Shown piece after piece: positions 9,319 through 20,512 of a stretch of 64,000 bases of DNA; the first letter of the stretch is position 1, and the number at the start of each line of letters is the position of its first letter. Origin of the DNA: Mesostigma viride (taxonomy: Eukaryota; Streptophyta; Mesostigmatophyceae; Mesostigmatales; Mesostigmataceae). Position numbers and translations under genes: made by a program. The notes under the pieces are model-generated. The model made no database searches, was not told where the DNA came from, and was given only the letters and a program-made list of their open reading frames with translations. The stretch covers positions 2,663,834 to 2,727,833 of the forward strand of contig RPFO01000418.1 of NCBI GenBank assembly GCA_009746045.1, in the 5' to 3' direction.

Positions 9319-12150
9319 CTTATGTTCACGATTCTCAGGTTTAAGACCTTGAGACCCTGGATGTAAGAATTTCAGGTTCAAAAAAGCAGGGCTCGTTTGG
9401 GGGAAAATGATCTGAAGGTATGAACCAAAGGCTGCTAAGTCATGGTCAGTGGTATGCGATGTAGATTATGTACTCAGGTTTGCCGCCTAAGGGATCAGGA
9501 CTACAGGTCTCTAGTTTAAGGGGATGGGACATATCTAAAGTGCACTTTTCTGGAAAACAGACCTGTGCATGGGATAAAAATCCAGTTATGCTTCCAAACC
9601 ATAAATATGTGAAAAAAAAAAATTTCCAGCCACTTGGGGGTGGTACTACCCCCCAGCATGACCCAGTTATGAGCTAAAAATAGAAAAAGACGCTATTTTT
9701 GGCCGATTTTTCCTAGGAGACTGGGCAAACCAAAAGTGACCAAACCACATATTTTCCTAAAATCCCCACCCTTGCAAATAAATCTGGCTACTCAGGACCA
9801 CAAAATAAGCACGTTTAGACTATTTATAGGGTTTAGCCCAAAACACGTATTTTTTTGGTCCTAAAAAAATAAATCAAATAGTAGACACATGCAAAAATTC
9901 CAGTGATGATATTTATACTAGGCCTAGGGTGGGAATTTCACTCTCACAAAGTTTGAGCTCATTCTGAGCACGTTTACTCATGTTGATTGGTGTAAACATG
10001 CAAAAAAAAAATGACAGAAAATCCCGCTTATGAGCACAAACACCAGACCTATTACACCCTAGCCCACCACCAACTGGGCCAAACCAAGTCAAATTAATTC
10101 ATTTATGATGTTAAAAAGCTTGCCACAAAATCCCAGGTCATTCTGAGCTAGTTTGCCCTTAGTACATCATGTTATAGCTGCCACCCTGCATGCTTGGTAC
10201 ACCGTGGCATGAGGGACACCATAAGCACATTCCTAAGCTTGCCCCCTGCAAATTGGGCAGAAGCACGTAAAGCAAATGCTAGATGCTTGAAGAAGACATC
10301 CACCGACTCTTAAATCATTACGCAAGCAGGCATGACCACTTGCGGGAATCACCTCATAGCTAATACCCAGTCATGATGCTAAAGGATAAAAGGGCCATCC
10401 TTTAATATCGTCATAATAAGCACCTGATCCTTATCATCTAGGAAGCCCCAGCCATGTTTAATGGAAGCAAAACATATAGGAAGGAGATAACTATATCACA
10501 CATGCTCACCTTCCCTACAACTTCACACCTTGTTTTCCAGCAGGCTGAAGAGCCAAGACAAGCGTTTATGAGCTCGCCAGCTCCTTGCAACGTTGATGCC
10601 GCTCCCAGGCAGCTAAGGTCCTTGACTACGCAATATACAATGTCAACCATATGAAAAACTCCATAAAACAAAGTGTAGCAGAGCCGCAAAACTGCCCGAT
10701 CAACTCTTGCTAGCTTTAAGAAGCATGGCATACGCAGCATAAGGCAAAACATTGAAACCTGCGGAAAATCAGATAGCGCAACTGCAACAAGTGGCGAACA
10801 AAATAGCAAGAACACCCGGAATCGGCGCCAAAGCTTCATGCCAGGAACATTTAGAGCGCAAACAGACTGGGCGGTGACATGCGGCAAATGAACGTACCAC
10901 GGCCGGCTTTATTTCCTACCCAGGCGCGCAAGACAGCTAGCCAGCCATGGATGGCTTGACCGCGGATCGCGCAGGCCTGAACGATATCATTTCAGAAATG
11001 ACGGGAAATGGCCGCAGATCGAAGCCGCTTAGGATGTTTTCACGGTTTCCATTACTAAACGCTTCTTCCTGCATCAATATAACCCACAAATCTTAAATTC
11101 TACCGTCGCAGGCACGCATTCTAAATTAATATATGCGGCCAGATTTTCGGATTAGACCCCCGTGCAAATCTGGATTAAGAAAGGCACCGACTTTTCAAAT
11201 TGTGCATATCTGGCTATGAAACATCATACTAGTACATCGTTTAAAACCACCGGCGTACATTTTTCGCTTGTCGCCTGGCCGATTAGGCAAATTTTTACGA
11301 AACGCACGTCGCCATGGCCACCTCCGCACGAGATGGGCGCATTGTGCACCACAATTTCACGGTCCGGGGGTACCGGCGCGAATTTTTTGGCGCCAAAAAA
11401 TTCCGATATGTCCCGTCCCCTTAAGATCGCAGCCCTGGGTCGGTCGGGCCCCATTCTTGAACATTGGGGGGGGGGGGAGGGTGTAGCTCATCAATCGATC
11501 CCCTGCTGCTCGGACACCTCCGCACCCCTCATTGGCGCCATGAGCTGAGTTGAGAACATCTCTCGTGAACGGTCCCATTCCTTATGACGGAGTTCTGTTG
11601 CTTCCCACACTGCTTCCCGCCGCGTACTTCCCGGACTACTTCCCTTACTTCCCTTACTTAATGTCTAGTGGCCCCTCTGGCTATCTGTTGTTGTTTCTGC
11701 TGTCGCATCTGCCACCGGCCTGGCAAAGTTTCGAATTGCAGCATTAGCTGCTACGGCAGCTGGGCGTGCTACTGCTGTTGCTGCTGCTGGGCATGCCGAT
11801 GTCGCTCTTGCTGCTGCTGTTGCTGCCCACCCCTCTGGTGACTGGCACCTGACTGGCAGTGGTGCGAGCGCAAAACAGTGCCTCCCGAGCGCCCGTGTCG
11901 CCGTTCCACCAGCGCTTGATCAGCCAGTCATCATGCAGAGATTGATATATCGAGTACTGTGCTCATGCGTGGCGCATGGCCTGCTTCATTTATTTGATTA
12001 ATCACGTGAGACGACAAAGTATATTTACATTTTGGCATTTTTGCCCTGGAAGTAGCTTGGGATGCAAAGTACATTGCTGCGGGTAATTGTTCAAAGCCAG
12101 CGCCTGGTATGTTGACGTCGCAGACTGGGAACACCCGATAGTTGATGTGG
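9319..12150. other. Intergenic stretch without recognisable genes
   Basis: This is AT-rich to mixed sequence with short homopolymers, a G11 run near 11466-11476, short CTTCCC and CTG repeats at 11620-11830, and no domain that I recognise. A 149-codon hydrophobic frame at 10438-10887 (minus) lacks convincing features. It is probably decayed repeat DNA. Confidence 0.5.
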
Positions 12151-12189
12151 ATAGTCATTCCCATGAAGCCATGCCTGGCGGGCGCAGCG

Positions 12190-13985
12190 CAACTCAGTCA
12201 CCCATCCAAAAGTTGTGTCACTGAGCCCTCATACAGCCGGCGAATGGCAGCAATAAACGCTGGGGGCACGCGATCCAGAGCTAGGATGGCCCAAAGAACC
12301 TCCCAGAGGACCGTGTCGAAAGCCTTGATATAGTCAGCAAAAATGAAGACCAGCGGAAAACCATCAGGGCAAATGCGACGCACCTCCTCCATCATCAACC
12401 GGCGCGCTACATGCAAATGCAGCCATGACTGTGTTACTAAGGCCACGATGGAAACCCATCTGAGACTCACCCAGGTGTGGCTCCAGCGCGGAGCGGAGCC
12501 TGTGCAGCATCATGCACATGAAGACCTTCAGCGCGGCGCTCTCTCCATGGCTGGAGGCAGACCCCCCGGTGCTAGTTGCCGGGGTCCGCAGCGGAGCCCT
12601 TCTTGTACAGCATGACTAGCTCGGATGGCCGTCTGCCACTCAGCAGGCGGAGGCTCATCAGAGCAGATTACACGATTGCAGTAAGCCAGCAGAAGCTCCC
12701 GCACCGCCAGATCAGGCGTCGGTCTTCAGCAGCTCAGCCGAAAGGTGGCCGGCACTCGGCACCGACCGCCGCGTCGTACCACAAGCGAGCAAGGGCGCCG
12801 TCCAATTCCTCCAAAGTGAAGGGGTGGACGGCGTCATTGGTGGCAAGGCAGCCCTCCTTCAAGGCGGTGACTTGGTAGTCCGCGGCCGAGGAGGGTGGCG
12901 TAGGCCTGCGGCGGGGGGGGGTCCGGCAACACCGAGACGGGCGGCCGTCTCAGGGTGAAGCGCACGCGGCGGGGGGGGGGGCGCGGGCCCCACCTGTCAA
13001 GGAAACATTGTGGGCCAACCAGCGGTCAAGGCTGACCGGCGCCGCGCCGTCCCCTGTGTGCTCCACCAGGGTGCGCTGCCGCCGGCCGCCGAGCCGGTCG
13101 AGGTGGTACGACATTTCCTTGCCCTTGTTGCAAGCTTGGCAGGCCTAGCTTGGCATCCGCGATGCACTGGGCCGCCTTTGCGTCCTGAGCATGTGCGTAG
13201 GCCTCCACAAGGGCGGCCTTGAGCACCGGTTTCAGCAGCGGGTCCCGGTTACGTGAGGCGGTGCCGGGCGGCCACTAGACCTTGGGGTCCTGGCGGTAGA
13301 GCGGGCCGGGGCGTCGGCGTGGCATGGCCGGCAGGTGCCGGGCCGCCAGCAACGGGGCGCGGGCCGCAAAGCCCGCAAAAATGGCAGCGTTGGGAGCACC
13401 CTGGGCCAGTGCATCGACGTCCGCCTGGGCGTCCAGGGCCTCCAGGTACGCCCGTCGGCACCTGTTCCGCTCGTGCTCGGCGTCCGTCCAGTCCTCAGGA
13501 TCCCCCCGGACCGGGCGTAGAGCAGACCAGTCAGGGCGGGCCACTGGGGCGCGGCGCTCGGGGACATGGAACCGGAGCCGAATGGTCGCGCGCACCATGC
13601 AACCGGTGGTCAGAGAACACCGTGAGTGGGTCGAACACTCGGGTATCCAGAACTGAAGCGCACCTGGACTGCCGTACCGCCACGTAGTCCAGACAGGCCT
13701 GACGGTTGTTAGGGCCCCGAAAAGTGACCAAGTCCTGTGAGGGTTGTTGGAAGTGGCAGTTGACAGCACTGACCACCCCGCTATCCCGCAAAAAGGCGGA
13801 AAACAAGGAGGTGTTTTCGTTAGCAGCCGTGCCGGCAGGCGCAAAGCGACTGCCAGCAGTGCCCACGGGGAGCGTGCATGCGTAGTGGCGTTGGCTTCGA
13901 GCAGCATAAGCAAGAAGTGGCGGGCCGGGGTGGCCCCCTCAAGGTGATGCAAGTCTTCGAAGAACTTCTGGCTGTGGCAGACCAC
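12190..13985 (-). pseudogene. Decayed APE-type LINE ORF2 fragment (endonuclease then RT)
   Basis: On the minus strand, about 13870-13530 reads as the C-terminal half of an APE-like endonuclease: a stretch ending LDYVAVRQS, then VFDPLTVFSDHRL, where the SDH box carries the catalytic His. At about 12560-12200 the RT fingers and palm follow colinearly: LHRLRSALEPHLGESQMGF and the motif-A Asp in FADYIKAFDTVLW. The frame is broken several times, and the element stops after LYEGSVTQLL, before the YxDD box, so it is inactive. It is a non-LTR retrotransposon. It may or may not belong to the family at 18.9-21.6 kb, because the pieces do not overlap. Confidence 0.75.
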
Positions 13986-13989
13986 TATA

Positions 13990-16278
13990 TATGGGGTGCG
14001 TAAGCCACCCCAACCGTGAGATGGTGCTTAGACCGCCCCTCAACTGAGGTGAAATGTGCCACCATAAGGCGTGACAAGACACGGGGTGACAAGAGTCAAC
14101 ACGTAACAGCCCACGTGTCTAGGACAAGACAGCTGTAAAATTATGACTATAGCTGATTGCTAAAAGGCATGGCAATTCAACCCAACTATAACTATTGCCA
14201 ACCTGAGTCATCAAGGGCAGACGTAAAACTACGTCCTATGCAGCGAACTTGATGATGACCATACTCCTTATGGGACCCAGTGAACAAGCATCCTTTCTAC
14301 TAAAAAAGAAGAAAAGGAAACACTTGACACTGCCCATTACAATGTTCTCAGCAGTGAACAAAACAGCTAGTTCACGCAATCAAGGCACCAATGTGTGCAA
14401 GACCAGGGAACATTGCAGAGATACTCCCGAGGAGGCACTGCAGAAGCATGCACTCAAAAGAGGCACCGCAGTAGCTACCTACAGCTGCAAGATGTCTATG
14501 CAACAGAAGAGGTGCACGTCATACTATCTATAGAGTGCAGTACACTATCACATCTACAGAGGCAAGCCAAGCCATAGATGCAATAGAGCACACCATCTAT
14601 AGATAATGCAAGTGCCCTTGACTACCCAGGACAGGGGTACAATTTTCAGCCTGCACCAAGAAATAACATTGAATGCTGGCTGACCCAAGTCCTGGTTGTA
14701 TTCTAAGTAAACTACTGACTATCAAAACCATCCTGGAATGGATAGCTTTTCTATTACTAACTATCTGGCTGTGTGCTGGTACGTGCCAGAACCATGCACA
14801 AGGTGCCTGGTCAGATCCACACCCTCCCAGAAATTTTTTATGGCGGGTGAGACCCTACAATGTACCAGATACACTACTTGAGGGCAGCGAAAGGCACCAA
14901 TCAAAACATATACACTCCACGCAAGCCTATGGTGAGTGCTAAAAGGTAGACTCAGACTCACACAGCAATGCTAAAACAGCATCACAGGCATGGAATAATG
15001 TAATGATGGGAACAACTAGGTTGTTCTCCTCCCACCCTATGGGGGAAGAAGCCAGCACTCCCTAACTAGGCACGCACTGAGGTGTTAGGCACAACACCGT
15101 CAAGGTGTCAGCAGTATGACAGCACACCTTGAGAGACATGGGACTGTCACCCTTTTTACAAGCCATGACTAGAACATTGAAAAGACCTTCCTCCAAACTG
15201 CTTACAGGACTGGGTCTTCTCCATAATTTCTAGCATCATGGTGGTGAGCAGAAAGAAAAATGTCTCATCCCCTACTAGGCATCTCTTCTGCAACCAAAAG
15301 AGATCACCAGGTGCCCACCTACTTTTCAAGATGTTGGCCTAGCAGATGCCGTTGCAGCAGACGACGCTGTCGCCAAAACCAGAAGTCGCTGCTACAGCCA
15401 AACGGCGGCGCTATAGAGCAAAAGGTTGTTGCCGTAACATGAAGATGTTGTCACTAAAACTGGCAGATGTAGTCGTTGAAAAAGAAGGCATTGGCACGAC
15501 TGGAAGAACTCGTTGCCACCACCACACTGTGTCGGCTGATTGTTGTTGTCGTGTAGTAGAGCTCGTTGCCGTTTCAGCGGGTCGGGCAGATTGACGCAGT
15601 GTCGAATAGGCGACAGCAGCAGAATCACTTGAGTTGGCTGGTCTGGTGCGTTAGCTTGGGCTCAGGAAAATGTAGGCTGGCTCGGCTTGTTCGTGAGAAC
15701 GTCCCATGCCAGACGCATAGCCTATTCCGCAACACAGACTGCAAAAAGAAATTCGCTGCACAGTGAAGAATGCGCTCTATACAGCTAGGTCGGCAGGGTT
15801 AGTGAAACCACCAGGTGACTGGCCGCTGAGCTAGCTAGATAGAAAGCTTTCTTATAAATGTCTCAACCAGGACAAATGCTATTGTTCTTGTTCTTCCCTC
15901 GGTAGAAAAAAACGTAGGTAGGCGGAAATGGTTCGGATGTATACTGAAAGAGTCAGTACACGGAAACTCATCCCATGCTTTGATAAGTCTGTTCAGAGGT
16001 CAAACCTCCGATTACCAATGTAACAGAATAAAATGGTGGCCTCCAGAGCTCCACTAAATGCACAGATCTTTTACCTCCCGTTATCAAAGACAGAACGGAC
16101 TTATCAAATCCCAAGAGACAGGGGAAAACCCTTGTATTCTCGAGGAGTGTGGTCGGTTCTCTTCTGTAGGGCTCTCCTAACAGAATGTACTACGGCGATA
16201 GAGAGCTATGGTCCCCTTTTGGTCGGGAGTCTCTCTGCTTGTTCGTACAGACACAAGACTTCCTGTCTACTGGATTAA
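13990..16278. other. Stretch without recognisable genes
   Basis: No protein domain, RNA gene or clear repeat array was recognised on either strand. Short motifs rich in GTTG and GCCG occur at 15340-15600 without coding sense. The right part grades into repeat-derived ends (a hairpin motif at 16279 and a LINE tail at 16520). Confidence 0.45.
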
Positions 16279-16306
16279 TTAATAAGCACGTGACTGCGTC
16301 ACGTGG
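16279..16306 (-). repeat. 28-bp hairpin terminus shared with the ORF1-only element at 44.6-46.6 kb
   Basis: The 28 bases here are an exact reverse complement of 46590-46617, which lie just inside the 3' end of the ORF1-only element. The core is a perfect inverted repeat, CACGTGAC and GTCACGTG around three bases. This is probably the 3' end of another, minus-strand member of that family. Confidence 0.55.
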
Positions 16307-16519
16307 ATACTGGATATGGCTGTCCAATAACAGGGCCTGAAGTGAGGATGTTCGGTTATTAGAAATAACTTCACATTATTGGGGGTATCCGCCTGATGGC
16401 TATGGTGACAAACAGGCAAAGCTTATGTCCCCTTCGACACAGAGGAGCCCAACGCAATCCTATACAGGTCTCAGCCAATCAGAACACAGATGAACCGGTA
16501 AGGTTCTCTATATATACGC

Positions 16520-16710
16520 TTTTTTTGCGGTGCAGCAGGGCTATTAGGTTCCTCCCGTTAGGCGTTTCCATTGGTCTTATCGTACTTCGTAGTATAGAGC
16601 TTTGACATGGCTCTGTATATAGGTTTATAGCTGGGCGTTTGCTTTGGTTTGAGTGATTTCACTCTGCTGTAAGTAATTATATTTTTAATATATATGCTTT
16701 ACACCCCTAA
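16520..16710 (+). mobile_element. 5'-truncated LINE 3' tail (copy 1)
   Basis: It starts at GCGGTGCAGCAGGGCTATTAG, the last codons of the LINE protein seen at 20363, and runs through the same 3' UTR to TAATTATATTTTTAATATATAT. It begins right after a TATATATA run. It is a dead short copy lying just outside the left end of Ty3-B. Confidence 0.8.
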
Positions 16711-16791
16711 CTTACGAAAGATGCTATCACTTACATCAGTCAGATTACACATAGATTCCAAGGTACTGTCCCGTACCGTCCAGGGCCCAAC

Positions 16792-17379
16792 TGTTACGGA
16801 CCGGCCCTTTCGGCCGGACGTAACAATGGAATAAATTACTAAGGCAGTTTGGCCTGTTGATATAGTTTGTATGGACTATGGTAATCTTGTGAATTGGACT
16901 AGTTATTTTGGTCCTAGGTTGACCTTCTAGGGGCCGGTGCAGTGGCGCCGCGCCAGTTCTGGATTTGTCTGTAGTTCTATGCGTGGATCCTGTAGTTGAG
17001 GGTCGATATCGGCCCGGGGGTCCTACGTGGAATGCATGATTTGGAATGTTCTAGAAGGATCGGCGTTGTATCTGCGCCGCAGCCGGCCTAGGTTAAATTA
17101 GTCCAAGGCCGAGAGTCTCGTCCTCTTGGTTTGATGAATGTTAAGTGCGAAGACGCCTTCACATTGAGCCCAGGGCAATTATTATCCATTTGTAATTGGT
17201 ATTGCTAGCCAATATAAGTGTGTAACAATTAGCTTGGTATCAAGCCGCGGTTCCAGATATCTCACGACTCACGTCGTGAAGCGCAATCTACATTAAGCTA
17301 CCCTTGATTATTCCTAATTCCGGCATGGAGGGTCTTTTGCTACGTAGCTCAGGCTAGGTGTCTGGGCTGGCACGTAACA
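16792..17379 (+). repeat. 5' LTR of Ty3-B
   Basis: It starts TGTTACGG, ends CACGTAACA, and is about 588 bp. It matches 56286-56892 almost throughout, including the palindromic GGCCCTTTCGGCC near its start. CCAAC lies directly before it. Confidence 0.92.
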
Positions 17380-17380
17380 C

Positions 17381-17392
17381 TGGTTATCGGAG
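17381..17392 (+). promoter_or_regulatory. Primer-binding site of Ty3-B
   Basis: TGGTTATCGGAG begins one base after the LTR, starting with TGG as expected for annealing to a tRNA 3' CCA end. The same 12 bases follow the diverged LTR at 57067-57722. The matching tRNA cannot be named from the window. Confidence 0.75.
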
Positions 17393-18161
17393 GAAAAATG
17401 TGCTGGAGAGGTTAGCTAACTCTCGCGGAGAGGGTTAGTGAAGCCAATTAGGATACCAAGGCGGTGCTTGGCGTAGATAGAGGTTCCGGAATTCAACGAT
17501 TGCCGACAGGTCGGCGGCCAGCCCGTAAGGGAGTCAACGACGATCTTGAAAGCAAGCGGCCAGTCTGGGATACTCGGCGGGGCCAGCCATGGCCCTGTGG
17601 TGAGGTGCTATCGACAATAGCGGCCATTTCCCCTGTTTTCAACGACACCTAGTGGCGGCCAGGGCTCGCCTTCAACGACACCAGGTGGCGGCCAGCTCAG
17701 GGGTTATCAACGATATTGACGATGGCACGTCCCCTAGTTTAGATTTATCCCTTTATTATGAGCTATATGCCTGTGGAAGGCTAGCTTGCGCGCTCGCCTT
17801 CTCTCCGGGACCGCACGCGTAGGGGGTTTATGTTAATTGTTGTGCTCTCTATAGGTGTTTATATGTCGTTTGTGCCAATGGACGTCGCGGAGACGCCCAT
17901 CGTTGTTTGACCTGCAACGGGTCTTGGGGTGGATACCGTCTGGCTGTTGCCGACTATGTTGACGGTGTTTACCTCTGTGTGCCCCGCGTAGGGGAGGAGC
18001 GCAATGTGCCCTTGTTCTGCGGAAGGCTCGGGCGTGTGCAGCCTGTGATAGACTCTGTTCTTCTTTCTCGTTTCGTTTTTGGTAAAGGTCACTGCACCTT
18101 GAGGTATCCCTGGGAACACCTTTTCTCCTGCTTGCAAGCTTCTGCTAGCCTACTATGTAAC
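17393..18161 (+). other. Ty3-B leader
   Basis: No clear gene. The first 100 bases resemble the leader after the LTR at 57.7 kb. A roughly 30-bp direct repeat around CAACGACACC(T/A)(A/G)GTGGCGGCCAG occurs at 17640-17695. Confidence 0.5.
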
Positions 18162-18517
18162 ATGCCCAGACGAAGGATAAATAATAAGGGTGGTCAATCT
18201 GGGTTTCCTTACTATATGCAGTGGCCCATGATGGGGGTGAGGGTAGGCCAGCCATATTTTTTAGTTGGAAGGCATGTGAAGAGCATATCAAGGAGAAGAT
18301 AATGGCTAGGGGCTCTAGTGCTAAGTGGAAGGGGTTTGATAACATCATTGATGCTGATAGGTTTGTTAGGGAGCACATGCCATTGCCTAAGGGTCTGCAC
18401 ACCACTCGTGAATGTTCTCAGACACCCACGTCCAGCAAGGTAGATAGCAGTCAGGAGGTGGGGACGGCAGTCACAGTTACCTTCTCCCAGCTGACCATTG
18501 GCCATAGCAGACAATAG
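18162..18517 (+). pseudogene. Small ORF with RNase H1 N-terminal / viroplasmin-like domain, 2-bp frame break
   Basis: From an ATG at 18162 the frame reads MPRRRINNKGGQSGFPYY, and the continuation AVAHDGGEGRPAIFFSW is in another frame, as if AT had been inserted in TACTATATGCAG. The second part has the pattern of the RNase H1 hybrid-binding (viroplasmin-like) domain: a YAV start, an aromatic-Trp FFSWKACEEHI, then KWKGFDNIIDADRFV. In RNase H1 this domain holds RNA:DNA hybrids. It lies in the leader of Ty3-B, just before the LINE cluster, so it could be an element gene or a captured host fragment. The domain call rests on pattern only. Confidence 0.5.
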
Positions 18518-18544
18518 AGGGGTTACCACTAGAGCACTTGCTTA

Positions 18545-18645
18545 GTACTAGGTACTATATATATTAAAAATATAATTACTTACAGCAGAGTGAAATCACT
18601 CAAACCAAAGCAAACGCCCAGCTATAAACCTACTATATATATTAC
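18545..18645 (-). mobile_element. LINE 3' tail in inverted orientation (copy 2)
   Basis: The stretch is the reverse complement of the tail seen at 16610-16690 and 20420-20500, from TAAAAATATAATTACTTACAG to CCCAGCTATAAACCTAC. It is bounded on both sides by TATATATAT. Confidence 0.75.
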
Positions 18646-18647
18646 CA

Positions 18648-18930
18648 GCGGGCCCCATGGTCGGCGCGGACCTGGACGTCATATTGGCGTCAGCGCTTGT
18701 CGGTGGCGCTGACTCGGGCCATGGCTGACATCATGCTCCGCCGTACGCGGGCTGATTTTGCGGTGCAGCAGGGCTATTAGGTTCCTCCCGTTAGGCGTTT
18801 CCATTGGTCTTATCGTAGTATAGAGCTTTGACATGGCTCTGTATATATAGGTTTATAGCTGGGCGTTTGCTTTGGTTTGAGTGATTTCACTCTGTTGTAA
18901 GTAATTATATTTTTAATATATATTACTATA
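18648..18930 (+). mobile_element. 5'-truncated LINE 3' end (copy 3)
   Basis: This duplicates the last 45 or so codons and the 3' UTR of the LINE at 20228-20510, starting at CCAGCGGGCCCCATGGTCGG and ending TAATTATATTTTTAATATAT. A TATATATAT run precedes it. Confidence 0.82.
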
Positions 18931-18954
18931 TTATATATTCACCTGCGGGCCGCC

Positions 18955-20512
18955 CTCGAGGCACGCACTGAGGTACTGCCCTTGATTGCGCGCCTTCATG
19001 ATTCGCAGACCAAGGGTCTGCTTCTGTGGTTTTGCGCTCACCCTCGCGTCGTTCACTGGCTCCGGGGCGCTCTTCCGGCTCAGGTCCGGCTGGCCGCCGA
19101 GGGCCACGACGAACGCATCCAGTCGGCCTTGGCGCAGCTGGTCCCGGGCCCCGACCTCCCGCCACATGCTATTCGCATTGCCTCCCTGCCTGCACGGATG
19201 GGTGGCTGTGGTCTGACTCGTGCCGCCCGGCTGGCCCCAGCGGCATTTTTGGGCTCCGTCGCTCAGTCGTGGGCGGAAAGCTGCCGGCTCCTGCCCCTTT
19301 TGGCAACGGCAGCGCCTGACCTCCTGGACCCCAGCAGCCCTTTGCCCTTCGTCACCGCCATCCAGGAGGCCTATGCTGAGATCCAGCAGGCCTGTTCTCC
19401 CGTCCGTGCCGCTCAGGCGGTACAGCGCCACCTCCCTCGCGGCACTCCCTCGGTCGCCTCCGTTCAATCTCCCGCCGCATTCCCTGCTCGCGTCATCGAT
19501 AAACACCAGAAAACCTACGCGGGTATTCTGCACACGGCTGATTGGATTGCTCTTTTCGCGGACCTCAACGCCCAGGGACGTGCGTGGCTGTTCTCGCTTT
19601 CCTTGCGGAGTGTGGGCTCGGCGTACCTTCGTGCTCTTCCCAAGGCCCCCCAATTCGCCTTGGCTCCCAGCCACTACTCGGTGGCGCTCCGGCACCAGCT
19701 ATTTGCCCCGCAGCCTCTTGTAACTCCGGCCGGGCGGCCTTGTGGTAGCTGTGGGCAGCCGCTGGATCCCACGGGGACTCACTACCTTGCCTGCATGGGG
19801 GGCCAACAGAATCAGAATTGGTATTTGTATTTGCACACTGTCCTCCTGACGGTGGTGCTCGCCATGATTCGGTCGGTTTTCCCCCACGCGAACATCCGGT
19901 CCGTGAGGATGCGGATGGCGCTGCCTTCTATTCCCCCAACCACCGGCCTGACATCGTGGTGCTGGACTTTGAGGGGGGTGGCCGGCATCTGCTTATTGAC
20001 GTTTTGGTGGCGCGGCCCTTGGCTCTTAGCCACGTGGCTGGGGCCTCCCTCACGGCAGGTTACACGGCGGACCGGGCGGAGCGGGCCAAGCTCCTGGCCT
20101 ACGGCGACGTCGGGCACCATCGTGTGGTGCCCTTTGTCCTGGAGGAGTTTGGGGCCATGGGGCCCCTGACCTCCGCCTTCTTCAAGGAGTGTTGCCGGCT
20201 CCGGGAGGACCGGCTGGACCTGGAGGGCCAGCGGGCCCCATGGTCGGCGCGGACCTGGACGTCATATTGGCGTCAGCGCTTGTCGGTGGCCCTGACTCGG
20301 GCCATGGCTGACATCATGCTCCGCCGTACGCGGGCTGATTTTGCGGTGCAGCAGGGCTATTAGGTTCCTCCCGTTAGGCGTTTCCATTGGTCTTATCGTA
20401 GTATAGAGCTTTGACATGGCTCTGTATATAGGTTTATAGCTGGGCGTTTGCTTTGGTTTGAGTGATTTCACTCTGCTGTAAGTAATTATATTTTTATAAT
20501 ATATATTCATTG
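18955..20512 (+). mobile_element. 5'-truncated LINE with ORF2 C-terminus (copy 4)
   Basis: The element is cut at its 5' side inside the RT thumb and ends in the same 3' UTR and TA-rich tail as the neighbouring copies. It is preceded by a TATATTATATATTC stretch. It meets the next, minus-strand LINE tail-to-tail in a shared TA run at about 20500-20515. Confidence 0.8.
18982..20363 (+). pseudogene. LINE ORF2 C-terminus: thumb, zinc finger and nuclease-like domain
   Basis: The first frame (18982-20169) covers the RT thumb (AHPRVVHWLRGALPAQV, then ASLPARMGGCGL), a zinc-finger-like CGSCGQPLDPTGTHYLAC (C-x2-C...H-x4-C) and the start of the last domain. A -1 break at about 19905 moves the rest to the frame ending at 20363. 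That part contains PDIVVLDF...RHLLIDVLVARP, the spacing of a PD-(D/E)xK-type nuclease as found at the C-terminus of restriction-like-endonuclease LINEs. The assignment is by motif spacing; the Lys is not evident. The stop at 20361-20363 is followed by the 3' UTR shared with copies 1-3. The reverse-strand LINE next door repeats the same domain order. Confidence 0.75.

Noticed and set aside
10438-10887. 149-codon hydrophobic minus-strand frame
   Set aside because: No homologue pattern, no convincing start context or neighbours; length is possible by chance in this composition.
18931-19695. 254-codon minus-strand frame over the LINE
   Set aside because: Antisense to the conserved LINE ORF2 C-terminus; charged low-information product.
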